Origin: Casp-actino8 sp044355095
Lineage (GTDB): Bacteria; Actinomycetota; Acidimicrobiia; Acidimicrobiales; Ilumatobacteraceae
Reading direction: 5' to 3'
DNA length: 10,143 nucleotides
NCBI GenBank assembly: GCA_044355095.1
Contig: JBIKYT010000070.1
Coordinates: forward strand, 1 to 10,143
Part shown: positions 1 to 6,483 of the stretch, piece after piece
Layout: every line of letters starts with the position of its first letter
Position numbering within the stretch: position 1 is the first letter of the stretch
Program-made: the position numbers and the translations under genes
The notes under the pieces: generated by a model
The model's input: only the letters and a program-made list of their open reading frames with translations
What the model was told of the DNA's origin: nothing
The model's database searches: none

Positions 1-131
1 GGGCGAGTCCACGATCGGGAAAATTCGCCGAAAACTTCTGGTTATTGAGGAGCAGGTCGTCCGTATTTGGTGTGAATTTTTCAGGTGTTGCCACTCCGAC
101 ATTGTGTCATACCGAGAGGTAGTCTCGCCGT
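1..131. other. Upstream region of clpP, no identifiable gene
   Basis: I cannot assign a gene to these bases. One plus-strand frame stays open from the window edge to about position 145, another closes at 46-48 and the third at 120-122, and none of the short translations is recognisable. The end of an upstream gene (trigger factor often precedes clpP) could lie here but cannot be shown. A TTGCCA element at 88-93 resembles a -35 box, but no convincing -10 element sits at the right distance. An AGAGG at 115-119 lies 12 bases before the clpP ATG and is a weak, distant Shine-Dalgarno candidate. Confidence 0.4.
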
Positions 132-731
132 ATGACTTTTGATGCAACTGCTCCCATGGGCCTCGATGCTGGCGATGGCGCCGGACGTTCCGATATCTTC
201 ACCCGCCTTTTGAAGAACCGCGTGATCATGTTGGGTACTGATGTCAACGATGACATGGCGAACCAGATCTGTGCTCAATTGCTGTACCTCGAAGGCGAAG
301 ATCCCGCGGCCGACATTTGGTTGTACATCAATAGTCCTGGCGGTTCAGTGACCGCTGGTATGGCGATTTACGACACCATGCAATTCGTTAGCTGTGATGT
401 TGCCACTGTGTGTATGGGACTTGCCGCTTCAATGGGTCAATTCTTGTTGACCGCCGGAACGACTGGTAAGCGTTACACGCTTCCTAACGCGCGCATCATG
501 ATGCACCAGCCCCTGGCCGGACTTCGCGGTCAGGCCACCGACATCTCCATTCAAGTTGAGCAGTTGGGTTACACCAAGCGTCGCATGGCTGAACTTACCG
601 CGTTCCACTCGGGTCAAACCCTCGAGCGCATTCAGGCCGACGCCGAACGCGACCGCTGGTTCACCGCCGAACAAGCACAAGAATATGGCTTGGTTGACAA
701 AGTAATTTTGAAGCGCGGCGAAATCCGCTGA
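132..731 (+). CDS. clpP: ATP-dependent Clp protease proteolytic subunit ClpP
   Basis: This is the serine peptidase subunit (family S14) that forms a double-ring barrel in the cytoplasm and degrades proteins unfolded by ClpX or ClpC. The 199-residue length is typical. The catalytic triad is visible: Ser100 in GLAASMGQ, His125 in MMHQP and Asp174 in ERDRWF, with the same spacing (25 and 49 residues) as in E. coli ClpP. The oxyanion-hole region SPGGSV (residues 68-73) is also intact. The ATG at 132 gives a full-length protein; an in-frame ATG at 156 is an alternative, since the N-terminus is variable and the ribosome site is weak. Actinobacteria often carry paired clpP genes followed by clpX. 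Here no second clpP or clpX follows, and the next gene is convergent, so any partner subunit must lie upstream or elsewhere. Family assignment is secure; which paralogue it is cannot be told. Confidence 0.97.
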   Translation: MTFDATAPMGLDAGDGAGRSDIFTRLLKNRVIMLGTDVNDDMANQICAQLLYLEGEDPAADIWLYINSPGGSVTAGMAIYDTMQFVSCDVATVCMGLAASMGQFLLTAGTTGKRYTLPNARIMMHQPLAGLRGQATDISIQVEQLGYTKRRMAELTAFHSGQTLERIQADAERDRWFTAEQAQEYGLVDKVILKRGEIR

Positions 732-734
732 TCT

Positions 735-772
735 CGTTGCGCTACGGCGCAAGAGTGGTTGGGGGCGCAACG
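735..772. terminator. Overlapping inverted repeats at convergent gene ends
   Basis: CGTTGCGC at 735-742 pairs perfectly over 8 bp with GCGCAACG at 765-772. The same left arm can instead form a 6 bp stem TTGCGC/GCGCAA (737-742 with 747-752) around a TACG tetraloop. The two hairpins are mutually exclusive. They sit where clpP ends (731) and the opposing lipoprotein gene ends (742), so a bidirectional terminator is plausible. Neither side has a T-run, so it is not a canonical intrinsic terminator. The right arm lies inside the lipoprotein coding sequence. Confidence 0.4.
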
Positions 773-1188
773 CTGCCCTCAAGACCAATGACATCGGGCA
801 TTGCTAGGCCACACGTTGATTCGACCCACGTCGCAATATTGCGCGCGGGTCGTTCGGCTTTATAGGCCGCATCAGAAAGTTCTTGACGACTGAGCGGATC
901 TTCGGGATCAACATCGGCGGCTTGGTCGATGAGAGCGGTGACTGTCTTCCAATCGGCTTCGATAGCAAGAGGAGTGATCTTGGACAGACTCTTATAACGG
1001 CTGAGCAAATCTCCGATATCTGAAGTGACAGTTAACGGGCCAGTGAGTCCAGGTAGTTGTTTTTCTAGTTCGCCACAAAAGTTGGCTCCGCCGCGTTCAG
1101 GGTCGCTGCATCCGACACTGAGGGCTGTCAACACCAGCGCACATCCAGTTGTCAGCAAAACCTTAGGTAGACCACTTGTGAAATTCAT
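742..1188 (-). CDS. Small putative lipoprotein, function unknown
   Basis: The 148-residue product begins with a short n-region, a hydrophobic stretch (about residues 10-23) and a lipobox-like LSVGC with Cys27 as the probable lipidated residue. Ser at -3 is less common than Leu but fits the general lipobox pattern. The mature part is mostly polar and probably helical, with two cysteines (Cys38 in NFCGEL and Cys126 in STCGLAM) that could form a disulfide outside the membrane, and a DPEDP segment near residue 94. The end is Pro/Thr-rich. This pattern resembles small lipoproteins I recall from Acidimicrobiia, which have no known function. The start is supported by GAGAGA (plus-strand tctctc at 1199-1204) 10 bases upstream of the ATG. 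The gene is convergent with clpP and divergent from comM, so it is probably transcribed alone. No enzymatic motif is visible. Confidence 0.8.
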   Translation of the reverse strand: MNFTSGLPKVLLTTGCALVLTALSVGCSDPERGGANFCGELEKQLPGLTGPLTVTSDIGDLLSRYKSLSKITPLAIEADWKTVTALIDQAADVDPEDPLSRQELSDAAYKAERPARNIATWVESTCGLAMPDVIGLEGSVAPPTTLAP

Positions 1189-1312
1189 GAGTTCACAGTC
1201 TCTCAGACGCTGGCCTCTGAGTTATGTCACGCCGTATGTCGCCGTGAATTCGAGGTCATCCCCACTATGACGCGAGCAGAAATCCCTGCGATTAATCATT
1301 TTGGAGGAATGC
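1189..1312. promoter_or_regulatory. Divergent spacer between lipoprotein gene and comM
   Basis: This 124-base spacer must hold the start signals for the leftward lipoprotein gene and, most likely, for rightward comM-dprA. I see no textbook -35/-10 pair. TATGTC occurs twice, at 1223-1228 and 1235-1240, in a 12-base spaced direct repeat, and TATGAC occurs at 1266-1271. Any of these could serve as a -10 element, or the repeat could bind a regulator, but nothing in the sequence decides this. The rightmost bases carry the comM ribosome-binding site. Confidence 0.3.
1303..1307 (+). promoter_or_regulatory. Ribosome-binding site deciding the comM start
   Basis: GGAGG lies 5 bases before the ATG at 1313. 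A TTG at 1301 is in frame but overlaps this site, so the ATG is the better start. The protein then begins MLSAVRTASV, matching the usual YifB/ComM N-terminus. Confidence 0.75.
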
Positions 1313-2893
1313 ATGTTGTCTGCAGTACGTACTGCGAGTGTGGTCGCCGCCACGGGCTGTCAAGTCATGGTGGAGGCGCATATCGGGCTTGGATTGCCAG
1401 GGTTCACAATTTTGGGCCGGCCCGATGATGTCTGTCGCGAGGCTCGCGATCGTGTTCGTGCGGCCATTGTGACAAGTGGGTTTTACTGGCCGAGTCGTCG
1501 AATCACCTTGAACCTTGCCCCGTCCACGCACAAGAAAGTCGGTAGTGCTCTCGATCTTGCAATTGCGATTGCGTTGTTGATTAGTGACGAACAATTGCCA
1601 GCCGAGTGTGCAGATGGTCTTGCTTTCATCGGTGAACTTGGTCTTGACGGACGCGTGCGTGCAGTGAGTGGAGTTGCCCCAATGGTGATGGCGCTTCGCA
1701 GCGGAACGCCAACAGGTGACGATGAAGAATACGAACTCCCGTCAATGAAACCGTTACGTGGAGTCATTGTTCCGGCTGGCAATGTTGCTGAAGCCCGCAT
1801 TGCTCGTCCGCCGGCAGTACGCGTTGCTCAATCTTTGCGGCAAGTTGCTGAATGTCTCGTCGGCAATATGGCCTGGCCGGATATCAACGAAAGCAAAGGC
1901 GCCGATGTCGGTGTCGAAAAGATTCCTGATCTGTCCGACGTACGCGGTCAGACGGCAGCGCGACTTGGTCTTGAACTGTCGGCGAGTGGGGGACATCACC
2001 TTTTGTTGGTCGGTCCACCGGGATCAGGAAAGACGATGTTGGCTCAACGATTGCCCGGCATTTTGCCCATCCTTGATGATGAGACAGCACTTGAGGCGAC
2101 GATGATTCGTTCGGCGGCTGGTGAACCGCTTCCTGCGAATGGTCTTGTGACGCGACCGCCCATCCGCATGCCCCATCATTCGGCGAGCGCAGTTTCAATT
2201 GTTGGCGGTGGGTCGACCTCAATGCGACCTGGTGAAGTTTCCTTGGCGCATGGCGGGGTGCTTTTCCTCGACGAATTAGGTGAGTTCGCCCCGTCAACTC
2301 TTGATGGTTTACGACAACCACTTGAAGAGGGTGTTGTGCGCGTTGCGCGAGCAAATACGCGGGTGTCGTTACCCGCTCGATTCACGTTGATTGGTGCGAC
2401 TAACCCGTGCCCATGTGGCGGCGGTGCGCCAGGTTCGTGCGAATGTGATGAAGCGGCGCTCGCTAAATATCGACGCCGCTTTAATGGTCCATTTCTTGAT
2501 CGATTTGATGTGCGTGTTTTGGTGCACCGTCCAGGAGTGGATGAATTATTGGGAGGAGAATTGGGTGAGAACACTGAATCGGTGGCTGCTCGCGTGTTGC
2601 GTACTCGATCAATTGCAATCGAACGACAGGGAATGTTGAACGCACGTTTGTCAGGTGAGTTGCTTGAACAGTTTGCTCCAGTCTCTGAAGCAGGGATGAA
2701 CTTGTTGCGTTACGAACTAGAAATCGGTCGGCTGACCGGACGTGGACTTCATCGGGTACGGCGAGTTGCACGAACTTTGGCCGATCGCGATCTACACGAA
2801 GGTGCACTGAGCGATCGACACGTTGCCGCGGCCTTAGCGTTACGGGCGCGGATTGCGCCACGTCGAGGCGATGACTTGCGGCAAGTGGTGTAA
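1313..2893 (+). CDS. comM: YifB/ComM family Mg-chelatase-like AAA+ ATPase
   Basis: This is a cytoplasmic AAA+ ATPase of the YifB/ComM family. In competent Gram-negative bacteria ComM is a helicase that promotes branch migration during integration of transforming DNA. From the ATG the product has 526 residues, close to the family norm. The N-terminal ChlI/Lon-like domain carries GLPGFTILGRPD and ITLNLAPS. The AAA+ core has Walker A GPPGSGKT (residues 234-241, Lys240) and Walker B VLFLDE (Asp320, Glu321). A CPC-x7-CEC cysteine cluster follows (Cys366, 368, 376, 378) after ATNP, as in most family members, then the LDRFD segment and a C-terminal Mg-chelatase helical domain ending near MGLR-type residues. 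dprA starts two bases after the stop codon, so the two are almost certainly co-transcribed. Family membership is secure; a role in transformation in this organism is inferred from the family and from dprA. Confidence 0.95.
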   Translation: MLSAVRTASVVAATGCQVMVEAHIGLGLPGFTILGRPDDVCREARDRVRAAIVTSGFYWPSRRITLNLAPSTHKKVGSALDLAIAIALLISDEQLPAECADGLAFIGELGLDGRVRAVSGVAPMVMALRSGTPTGDDEEYELPSMKPLRGVIVPAGNVAEARIARPPAVRVAQSLRQVAECLVGNMAWPDINESKGADVGVEKIPDLSDVRGQTAARLGLELSASGGHHLLLVGPPGSGKTMLAQRLPGILPILDDETALEATMIRSAAGEPLPANGLVTRPPIRMPHHSASAVSIVGGGSTSMRPGEVSLAHGGVLFLDELGEFAPSTLDGLRQPLEEGVVRVARANTRVSLPARFTLIGATNPCPCGGGAPGSCECDEAALAKYRRRFNGPFLDRFDVRVLVHRPGVDELLGGELGENTESVAARVLRTRSIAIERQGMLNARLSGELLEQFAPVSEAGMNLLRYELEIGRLTGRGLHRVRRVARTLADRDLHEGALSDRHVAAALALRARIAPRRGDDLRQVV

Positions 2894-2895
2894 CG

Positions 2896-4101
2896 ATGTC
2901 GATCGAGTCACAACAGCCCGTCAAGAAACTTAAAGACACGGCAACGCGACTTGCGCTACTGCCATGGATGACCCCAAAACGGTTACGGACGTTGCTGTCG
3001 TTGGGAGAACCCAGTGACATCAGTGCAATGTTAAGTGGTTGGTCAGTCGAGCATCGTTCGCCAATGGTTGATATTGCGCCCAACGTTCATGCGCTATTGA
3101 CGACTCACTGTTCAAAAACAATCAAACGCATGCTGGGCGATGTGTGGTGTGAAGCTCTTCGTTGCAACGTTGATCTGCCGCAAGCACTTGAAACGATGGA
3201 CCTACACGTTGTTGGTCGTGGCCAATATCCACAGCAGTTGAACGATGATCAGGATGCGCCGCCCCTGTTGTATTCGCGAGGCAATCTTGAATTGCTCTCA
3301 TGTCGTCGTGTCGGGATTGTTGGAACGCGAAATGCCACAGAGCACGGCCGCAGTACGGCATTCACGTTTGGCAAGACGTTGGCACAAAATGGCGTTGCCG
3401 TGGTTTCGGGTTTGGCGCGCGGCATTGATGCCGCCGCACATCGTGGAGTGTTGGCGGCGGTGTCTGAAAAACCCAGGTCTGAATCAACAGACAATGCTGG
3501 TCCAATCGCGGTCGTGGCAACGGGACTCGACGTGGTCTATCCACGAGAGCATCACAGTCTGTGGGCTGAGGTCGGCGAACGCGGTTTGCTGCTATCCGAA
3601 AACCCGCCGGGCACCGGACCGTTGCCATATCGCTTTCCTTTACGCAATCGCATCATTGCGGCGTTGAGTGAAGTGTTACTCGTCGTTGAATCGCGTCTTG
3701 ATGGTGGTTCTTTAATCACCGTTCGAGAGGCATTGGATCGCGGTGTCACGGTGATGGCAGTACCTGGTGCCACATCTACGAAAGCTGCGCAAGGGACCAA
3801 CATGCTCATCCGTGATGGCGCCTTAGTCGCGATTGAACCAGAAGATGTACTGATGGCACTTGGCCTTGATACTCGGCGAATTGTGCCAAGTTTTGATGCA
3901 CGTCAACTGCCACTATGGCCCGATTCAGATGTCCTTGACTTAATCACAACCGATCCACTCACACTGAATGAAGTTGCCCGACTGGCCAGTGAAAAACTGG
4001 CGATGTCATTTGGTGATGTCGCTGTCAGCCTCGGTCGATTAGAGGCACATGGTTGGCTGATGTGCACTGCTGGCTGGTTTGAACGCGTAGGTGCCCGATA
4101 A
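2896..4101 (+). CDS. dprA: DNA-processing protein DprA (Smf family)
   Basis: DprA binds incoming single-stranded DNA and loads RecA during natural transformation; it acts in the cytoplasm. The 401-residue protein has an N-terminal helical SAM-like part (about 20-90). The Rossmann-like core (about 105-325) shows GIVGTRNATEHG (140-151), SGLARGIDAAAH (171-182), ATGLDVVYPREH (208-219), SENPPG (234-239), FPLRNRIIAALSE (247-259), DGGSLITVREA (269-279) and AVPG (288-291). A C-terminal winged-helix-like segment (about 345-397) follows, as in many bacterial DprA proteins. About 11 extra residues, polar and charged, sit between the AH motif and the ATGLDVVYP strand (about 189-201) compared with the usual spacing. 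They look like a surface loop and do not disturb the motifs. The start ATG lies two bases after comM, suggesting translational coupling. DprA is also widespread in bacteria not known to be competent, so its presence alone does not prove transformability. Confidence 0.96.
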   Translation: MSIESQQPVKKLKDTATRLALLPWMTPKRLRTLLSLGEPSDISAMLSGWSVEHRSPMVDIAPNVHALLTTHCSKTIKRMLGDVWCEALRCNVDLPQALETMDLHVVGRGQYPQQLNDDQDAPPLLYSRGNLELLSCRRVGIVGTRNATEHGRSTAFTFGKTLAQNGVAVVSGLARGIDAAAHRGVLAAVSEKPRSESTDNAGPIAVVATGLDVVYPREHHSLWAEVGERGLLLSENPPGTGPLPYRFPLRNRIIAALSEVLLVVESRLDGGSLITVREALDRGVTVMAVPGATSTKAAQGTNMLIRDGALVAIEPEDVLMALGLDTRRIVPSFDARQLPLWPDSDVLDLITTDPLTLNEVARLASEKLAMSFGDVAVSLGRLEAHGWLMCTAGWFERVGAR

Positions 4102-4130
4102 GGGTCTCATCGACTCTGTACTCTGACATC

Positions 4131-5033
4131 GTGAATCAATCAGCCGGCGAAACGTTCAGTGCAACGTGGGGAGTTGATGACTTCATTGGTTCGTTGACAT
4201 CAGTCTCTGAAAATACGTTGGCGGCTTATCGCAGTGATCTCGTTGATTTTGTTGAATGGGCCGAAAGGGGATTGGCCGATACGCCAGCCCGCGTTGACCG
4301 CTTAATCTTGCGCCGGTACTTGGCCTATCTCGGATCACGTTCATTTGCTAAACGCAGCATTGCCCGCAAAGCATCGGCTTTGCGGCGCTACTTTTCCTGG
4401 GCCCGCCGAACTGGTTTAGTTGAGGTTGATCCAGCTGTTGCCTTACGCGCACCAACGGGCGAAGGTCGCCTTCCAAGAGTTCTTGATGGGCCAGAGTTGC
4501 AAACGTTGCTCGAACCAACCGAGATTGACGAAGGCGAACCACTGTGGCGTCGCCGGCGCAATGATGCGCTACTTGAAGTGCTATACGGAAGCGGCCTGCG
4601 TGTGAGCGAACTGTGCAATCTTGATATTGACAGTGTTGATCTCAAGCGCAGTGTCGTCACGGTGTGGGGTAAGGGCGGTAAAGAACGCCGGGTCCCGATG
4701 TCTCTTGCGGCCGTTGAAACCATTCAAGACTGGCTGACATCGCGACCCGAAGTGACGGGCGGACTTTCTGGGGCCGCCCTTTTCTTGAATTCGAAAGGTG
4801 GGCGGCTCGGAACTCGCGATGTGCGCAGGGTTCTTGACGAACGGTCGGTGAATCCCACGCACCCTCACGCTTTGCGCCATACCTACGCCACACACTTGCT
4901 GGATGGAGGGGCCGATTTGCGGTCAGTCCAAGAACTTTTGGGCCATAGCGACGTGGCGACGACCCAGCGATACACGCACGTCAGTAAAGAGCGTCTACGG
5001 TCGGTGTATACAAGTACTCATCCTCGGGCCTAG
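4131..5033 (+). CDS. xerC: Tyrosine recombinase XerC
   Basis: This is a cytoplasmic site-specific tyrosine recombinase which, in the Xer family, resolves chromosome dimers at the dif site with a partner (XerD) and FtsK. The 300-residue length is typical. The N-terminal SAM-like core-binding domain spans about 14-95 and the catalytic domain about 115-290. All six catalytic residues are present: Arg157 (GLRVSEL), Lys181 (GKGGKERR), His246 and Arg249 (HALRHTYATH), His272 (GHSDVATTQRY) and Tyr281. Their spacing (R-K 24, R-H 23, H-Y 9) equals that of E. coli XerD. The start is a GTG 29 bases after dprA, without an obvious Shine-Dalgarno sequence. The dprA-xerC-whiG order is the usual chromosomal locus in Actinobacteria, which argues for the housekeeping recombinase and not an integrase of a mobile element. 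XerC versus XerD is judged from this context only. Confidence 0.92.
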   Translation: MNQSAGETFSATWGVDDFIGSLTSVSENTLAAYRSDLVDFVEWAERGLADTPARVDRLILRRYLAYLGSRSFAKRSIARKASALRRYFSWARRTGLVEVDPAVALRAPTGEGRLPRVLDGPELQTLLEPTEIDEGEPLWRRRRNDALLEVLYGSGLRVSELCNLDIDSVDLKRSVVTVWGKGGKERRVPMSLAAVETIQDWLTSRPEVTGGLSGAALFLNSKGGRLGTRDVRRVLDERSVNPTHPHALRHTYATHLLDGGADLRSVQELLGHSDVATTQRYTHVSKERLRSVYTSTHPRA

Positions 5034-5078
5034 CGGTCTGGGCATGACGCCACTGCAACCGATGAACGTTTTACGAAC

Positions 5079-5885
5079 ATGACCGAGCCCGAAAATAACA
5101 CCGACACACCTGATGCGCCCGAGGAAAAACCGTCGCGCGTAACGCCGGCCATCGAGCGGGCTTGGGTGCGTTGGGTTGAAGAGCGTGATGAAGCTGCTCG
5201 CGATCAATTGATCGTGCACTACTCGCCACTCGTGAAGTTCGTCGCTGGCCGTGTCGCCGCTGGATTGCCGGCAGGTATTGATACCGGTGAACTGAATGGC
5301 ACTGGTGTTTTCGGATTGATGGATGCAGTTGATCGATTTGATCCAAGCCGCGGATTTAAGTTTGAAACCTTCGCGGTGCCGCGCATCAAGGGTGCAATTC
5401 TTGACGGATTGCGCGCCCTTGATTGGGTGCCACGCTCGGTGCGTTCACGTTCACGGCAAATTGAAACTGCAGTTGCCAAGCTGGGGAATGAACTCAAACG
5501 TGCGCCAACTGACGAAGAGATCTGCGCTGAACTCGGGATTGATATCGAAGAATTGCAGAAGTGGTTATCAACAATTTCGGTCGCAAACGTTGGTCCTCTT
5601 GACCATGTTGTCGGCGGTGGCGACGGCGAGCAACGTCAATTGCCTGCTTCGCCCGATCAAGGTCCCGATGCAATCGTTGAAGATCAAGAGTTGCGCCAAA
5701 CAATGCGCTCAGAAATTCGTAGCTTGCCCGAACGGGAACGCACCGTCGTTGCGCTGTACTACGACGAAGGTATGACCTTGGCTGAAATTGGCTCGGTGCT
5801 TGGCGTCACTGAAAGTCGCGTGTCGCAGATTCACTCCAAGGCGATCATCATGTTGCGGGCGCGCATGTCAGCCGCTGGCGTATAA
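5079..5885 (+). CDS. whiG: Sigma-28/WhiG-family RNA polymerase sigma factor
   Basis: This is an alternative sigma factor of the FliA/WhiG group, directing RNA polymerase to a subset of promoters. In Streptomyces WhiG controls sporulation; in flagellated bacteria the relative FliA controls late flagellar genes. The 268-residue product has an acidic N-terminal tail (1-20), region 2 (about 43-112, with FGLMDAVDRFDPSRGFKFETFA and PRIKGAILDGLR), WVPRSVR leading into region 3 (about 117-165) and region 4 (about 211-262) with the helix-turn-helix MTLAEIGSVLGVTESRVSQ. Region 2 has ELNGTGVFGL where relatives usually have a DLxxYG-type sequence, so an aromatic residue is missing. The ATG at 5079 follows xerC by 45 bases with little Shine-Dalgarno character. 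No flagellar or sporulation genes appear in the window, so its regulon is unknown. The family is clear; the symbol whiG rests on position next to xerC and the rpsB cluster. Confidence 0.9.
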   Translation: MTEPENNTDTPDAPEEKPSRVTPAIERAWVRWVEERDEAARDQLIVHYSPLVKFVAGRVAAGLPAGIDTGELNGTGVFGLMDAVDRFDPSRGFKFETFAVPRIKGAILDGLRALDWVPRSVRSRSRQIETAVAKLGNELKRAPTDEEICAELGIDIEELQKWLSTISVANVGPLDHVVGGGDGEQRQLPASPDQGPDAIVEDQELRQTMRSEIRSLPERERTVVALYYDEGMTLAEIGSVLGVTESRVSQIHSKAIIMLRARMSAAGV

Positions 5886-5931
5886 AACCAAAATCAGTTC
5901 ACCGCTGCTCGTTGACTTTTGCTCACGCTGT

Positions 5932-6444
5932 TTGGTGATTCTTTTTGCTTTTCTCGTGACTGCGAGTTGTTTGGTGCCACCTGTCGATACCGCGGTGGCG
6001 TTTCCCTACGTTGAACCGGCCTGCGTCTATTGCCCGGGTCGTCGAACAATTGATTTTGGGCAGTCGGTGGGTCGTTCGGTCGTTGCCCCCGTGGCAGGAA
6101 GAATAACCTTCGCGGGAAAGGTCGTTGATCAGCAGTTCGTGACGATTGATCCCACGCCGAGCACCGGATTTGACCCCGCAGTGGTTCTGACGATCGGGGG
6201 GCTCGTGATTGACAATGATGTCCGGTCGGGGCAGATCGTGAAGTCTGGTGAACAGATAGGTGTCTCCAACGGACTCATTCATCTCAGTATGCGATATATC
6301 AGTGAAGGAAAACCGGCTCGCTATGTTGATCCCACGGCGTATGTGGGACGACGTCGAACTCGAGCCCGATTGATCCCTAATTCGCGCCGTGGCGGTCGGC
6401 CGGTCGCTCAGCAGTTGAGTTGTCCGGCGTCTTTTGGCAGGTGA
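5932..6444 (+). CDS. Exported degenerate M23/LytM-domain protein
   Basis: The product resembles the M23 (LytM-fold) protein that lies between whiG and rpsB in many Actinobacteria. A hydrophobic segment (VILFAFLVTAS) is followed by Cys13 in a lipobox-like context, so it is probably exported and may be a lipoprotein. A Cys-rich EPACVYCPGRRTIDFG motif follows, then a beta-rich core with APVAGRITFAG, TIGGL and a VxSGQIVKSGEQIG segment typical of the M23 barrel, and a basic tail. The zinc ligands look lost: Arg37 stands where the first His of HxxxD is expected (Asp41 remains), and the HxH motif reads LIH (Leu115, His117). It is therefore probably not a peptidase but may bind or regulate cell-wall enzymes, as EnvC and NlpD do. 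The start is uncertain: TTG 5932 or GTG 5935 gives an n-region without positive charge and no Shine-Dalgarno, while in-frame TTG codons at 5788 and 5800 lie inside the sigma factor gene. Confidence 0.7.
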   Translation: MVILFAFLVTASCLVPPVDTAVAFPYVEPACVYCPGRRTIDFGQSVGRSVVAPVAGRITFAGKVVDQQFVTIDPTPSTGFDPAVVLTIGGLVIDNDVRSGQIVKSGEQIGVSNGLIHLSMRYISEGKPARYVDPTAYVGRRRTRARLIPNSRRGGRPVAQQLSCPASFGR

Positions 6445-6470
6445 GGTGGCACTTTGGGGCCTGATCCCGC

Positions 6471-6476
6471 TAGCGT
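6471..6476 (+). promoter_or_regulatory. Candidate -10 element for rpsB operon
   Basis: TAGCGT fits the loose TAnnnT pattern of actinobacterial -10 boxes and would place a transcription start near 6482-6484, just before the first leader hairpin. The best -35 candidate is GTGGCA at 6446-6451 with a long 19-base spacer, so the assignment is weak. A promoter is expected in this 145-base gap because rpsB usually begins a transcription unit. Confidence 0.35.
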
Positions 6477-6483
6477 GCTCCAC

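Noticed and set aside
1..30. GGGCGAGTCC at the window edge as the T-arm of a tRNA
   Set aside because: The TTC of the T-loop is missing and no acceptor stem or 3' end can be built from the bases present.
1267..1296. ATGACG and ATTAAT as a -35/-10 pair for comM
   Set aside because: Each matches the consensus at only four of six bases, and transcription would begin at or within the Shine-Dalgarno sequence at 1303.
2481..3083. A 200-codon minus-strand open frame across the comM-dprA junction
   Set aside because: It lies wholly opposite two well-supported genes, shows no family motif and no plausible start signals.
4275..4282. GCCGATAC inside xerC, resembling the -10 part of a sigma-28 (WhiG/FliA) promoter
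   Set aside because: No TAAA-like -35 lies about 15 bases upstream (the position reads AATG), and the site is inside a coding sequence.
4131..5033. The tyrosine recombinase as integrase of a mobile element
   Set aside because: Length, catalytic spacing and position between dprA and whiG fit the housekeeping Xer recombinase, and no attachment repeats, phage or plasmid genes are nearby.
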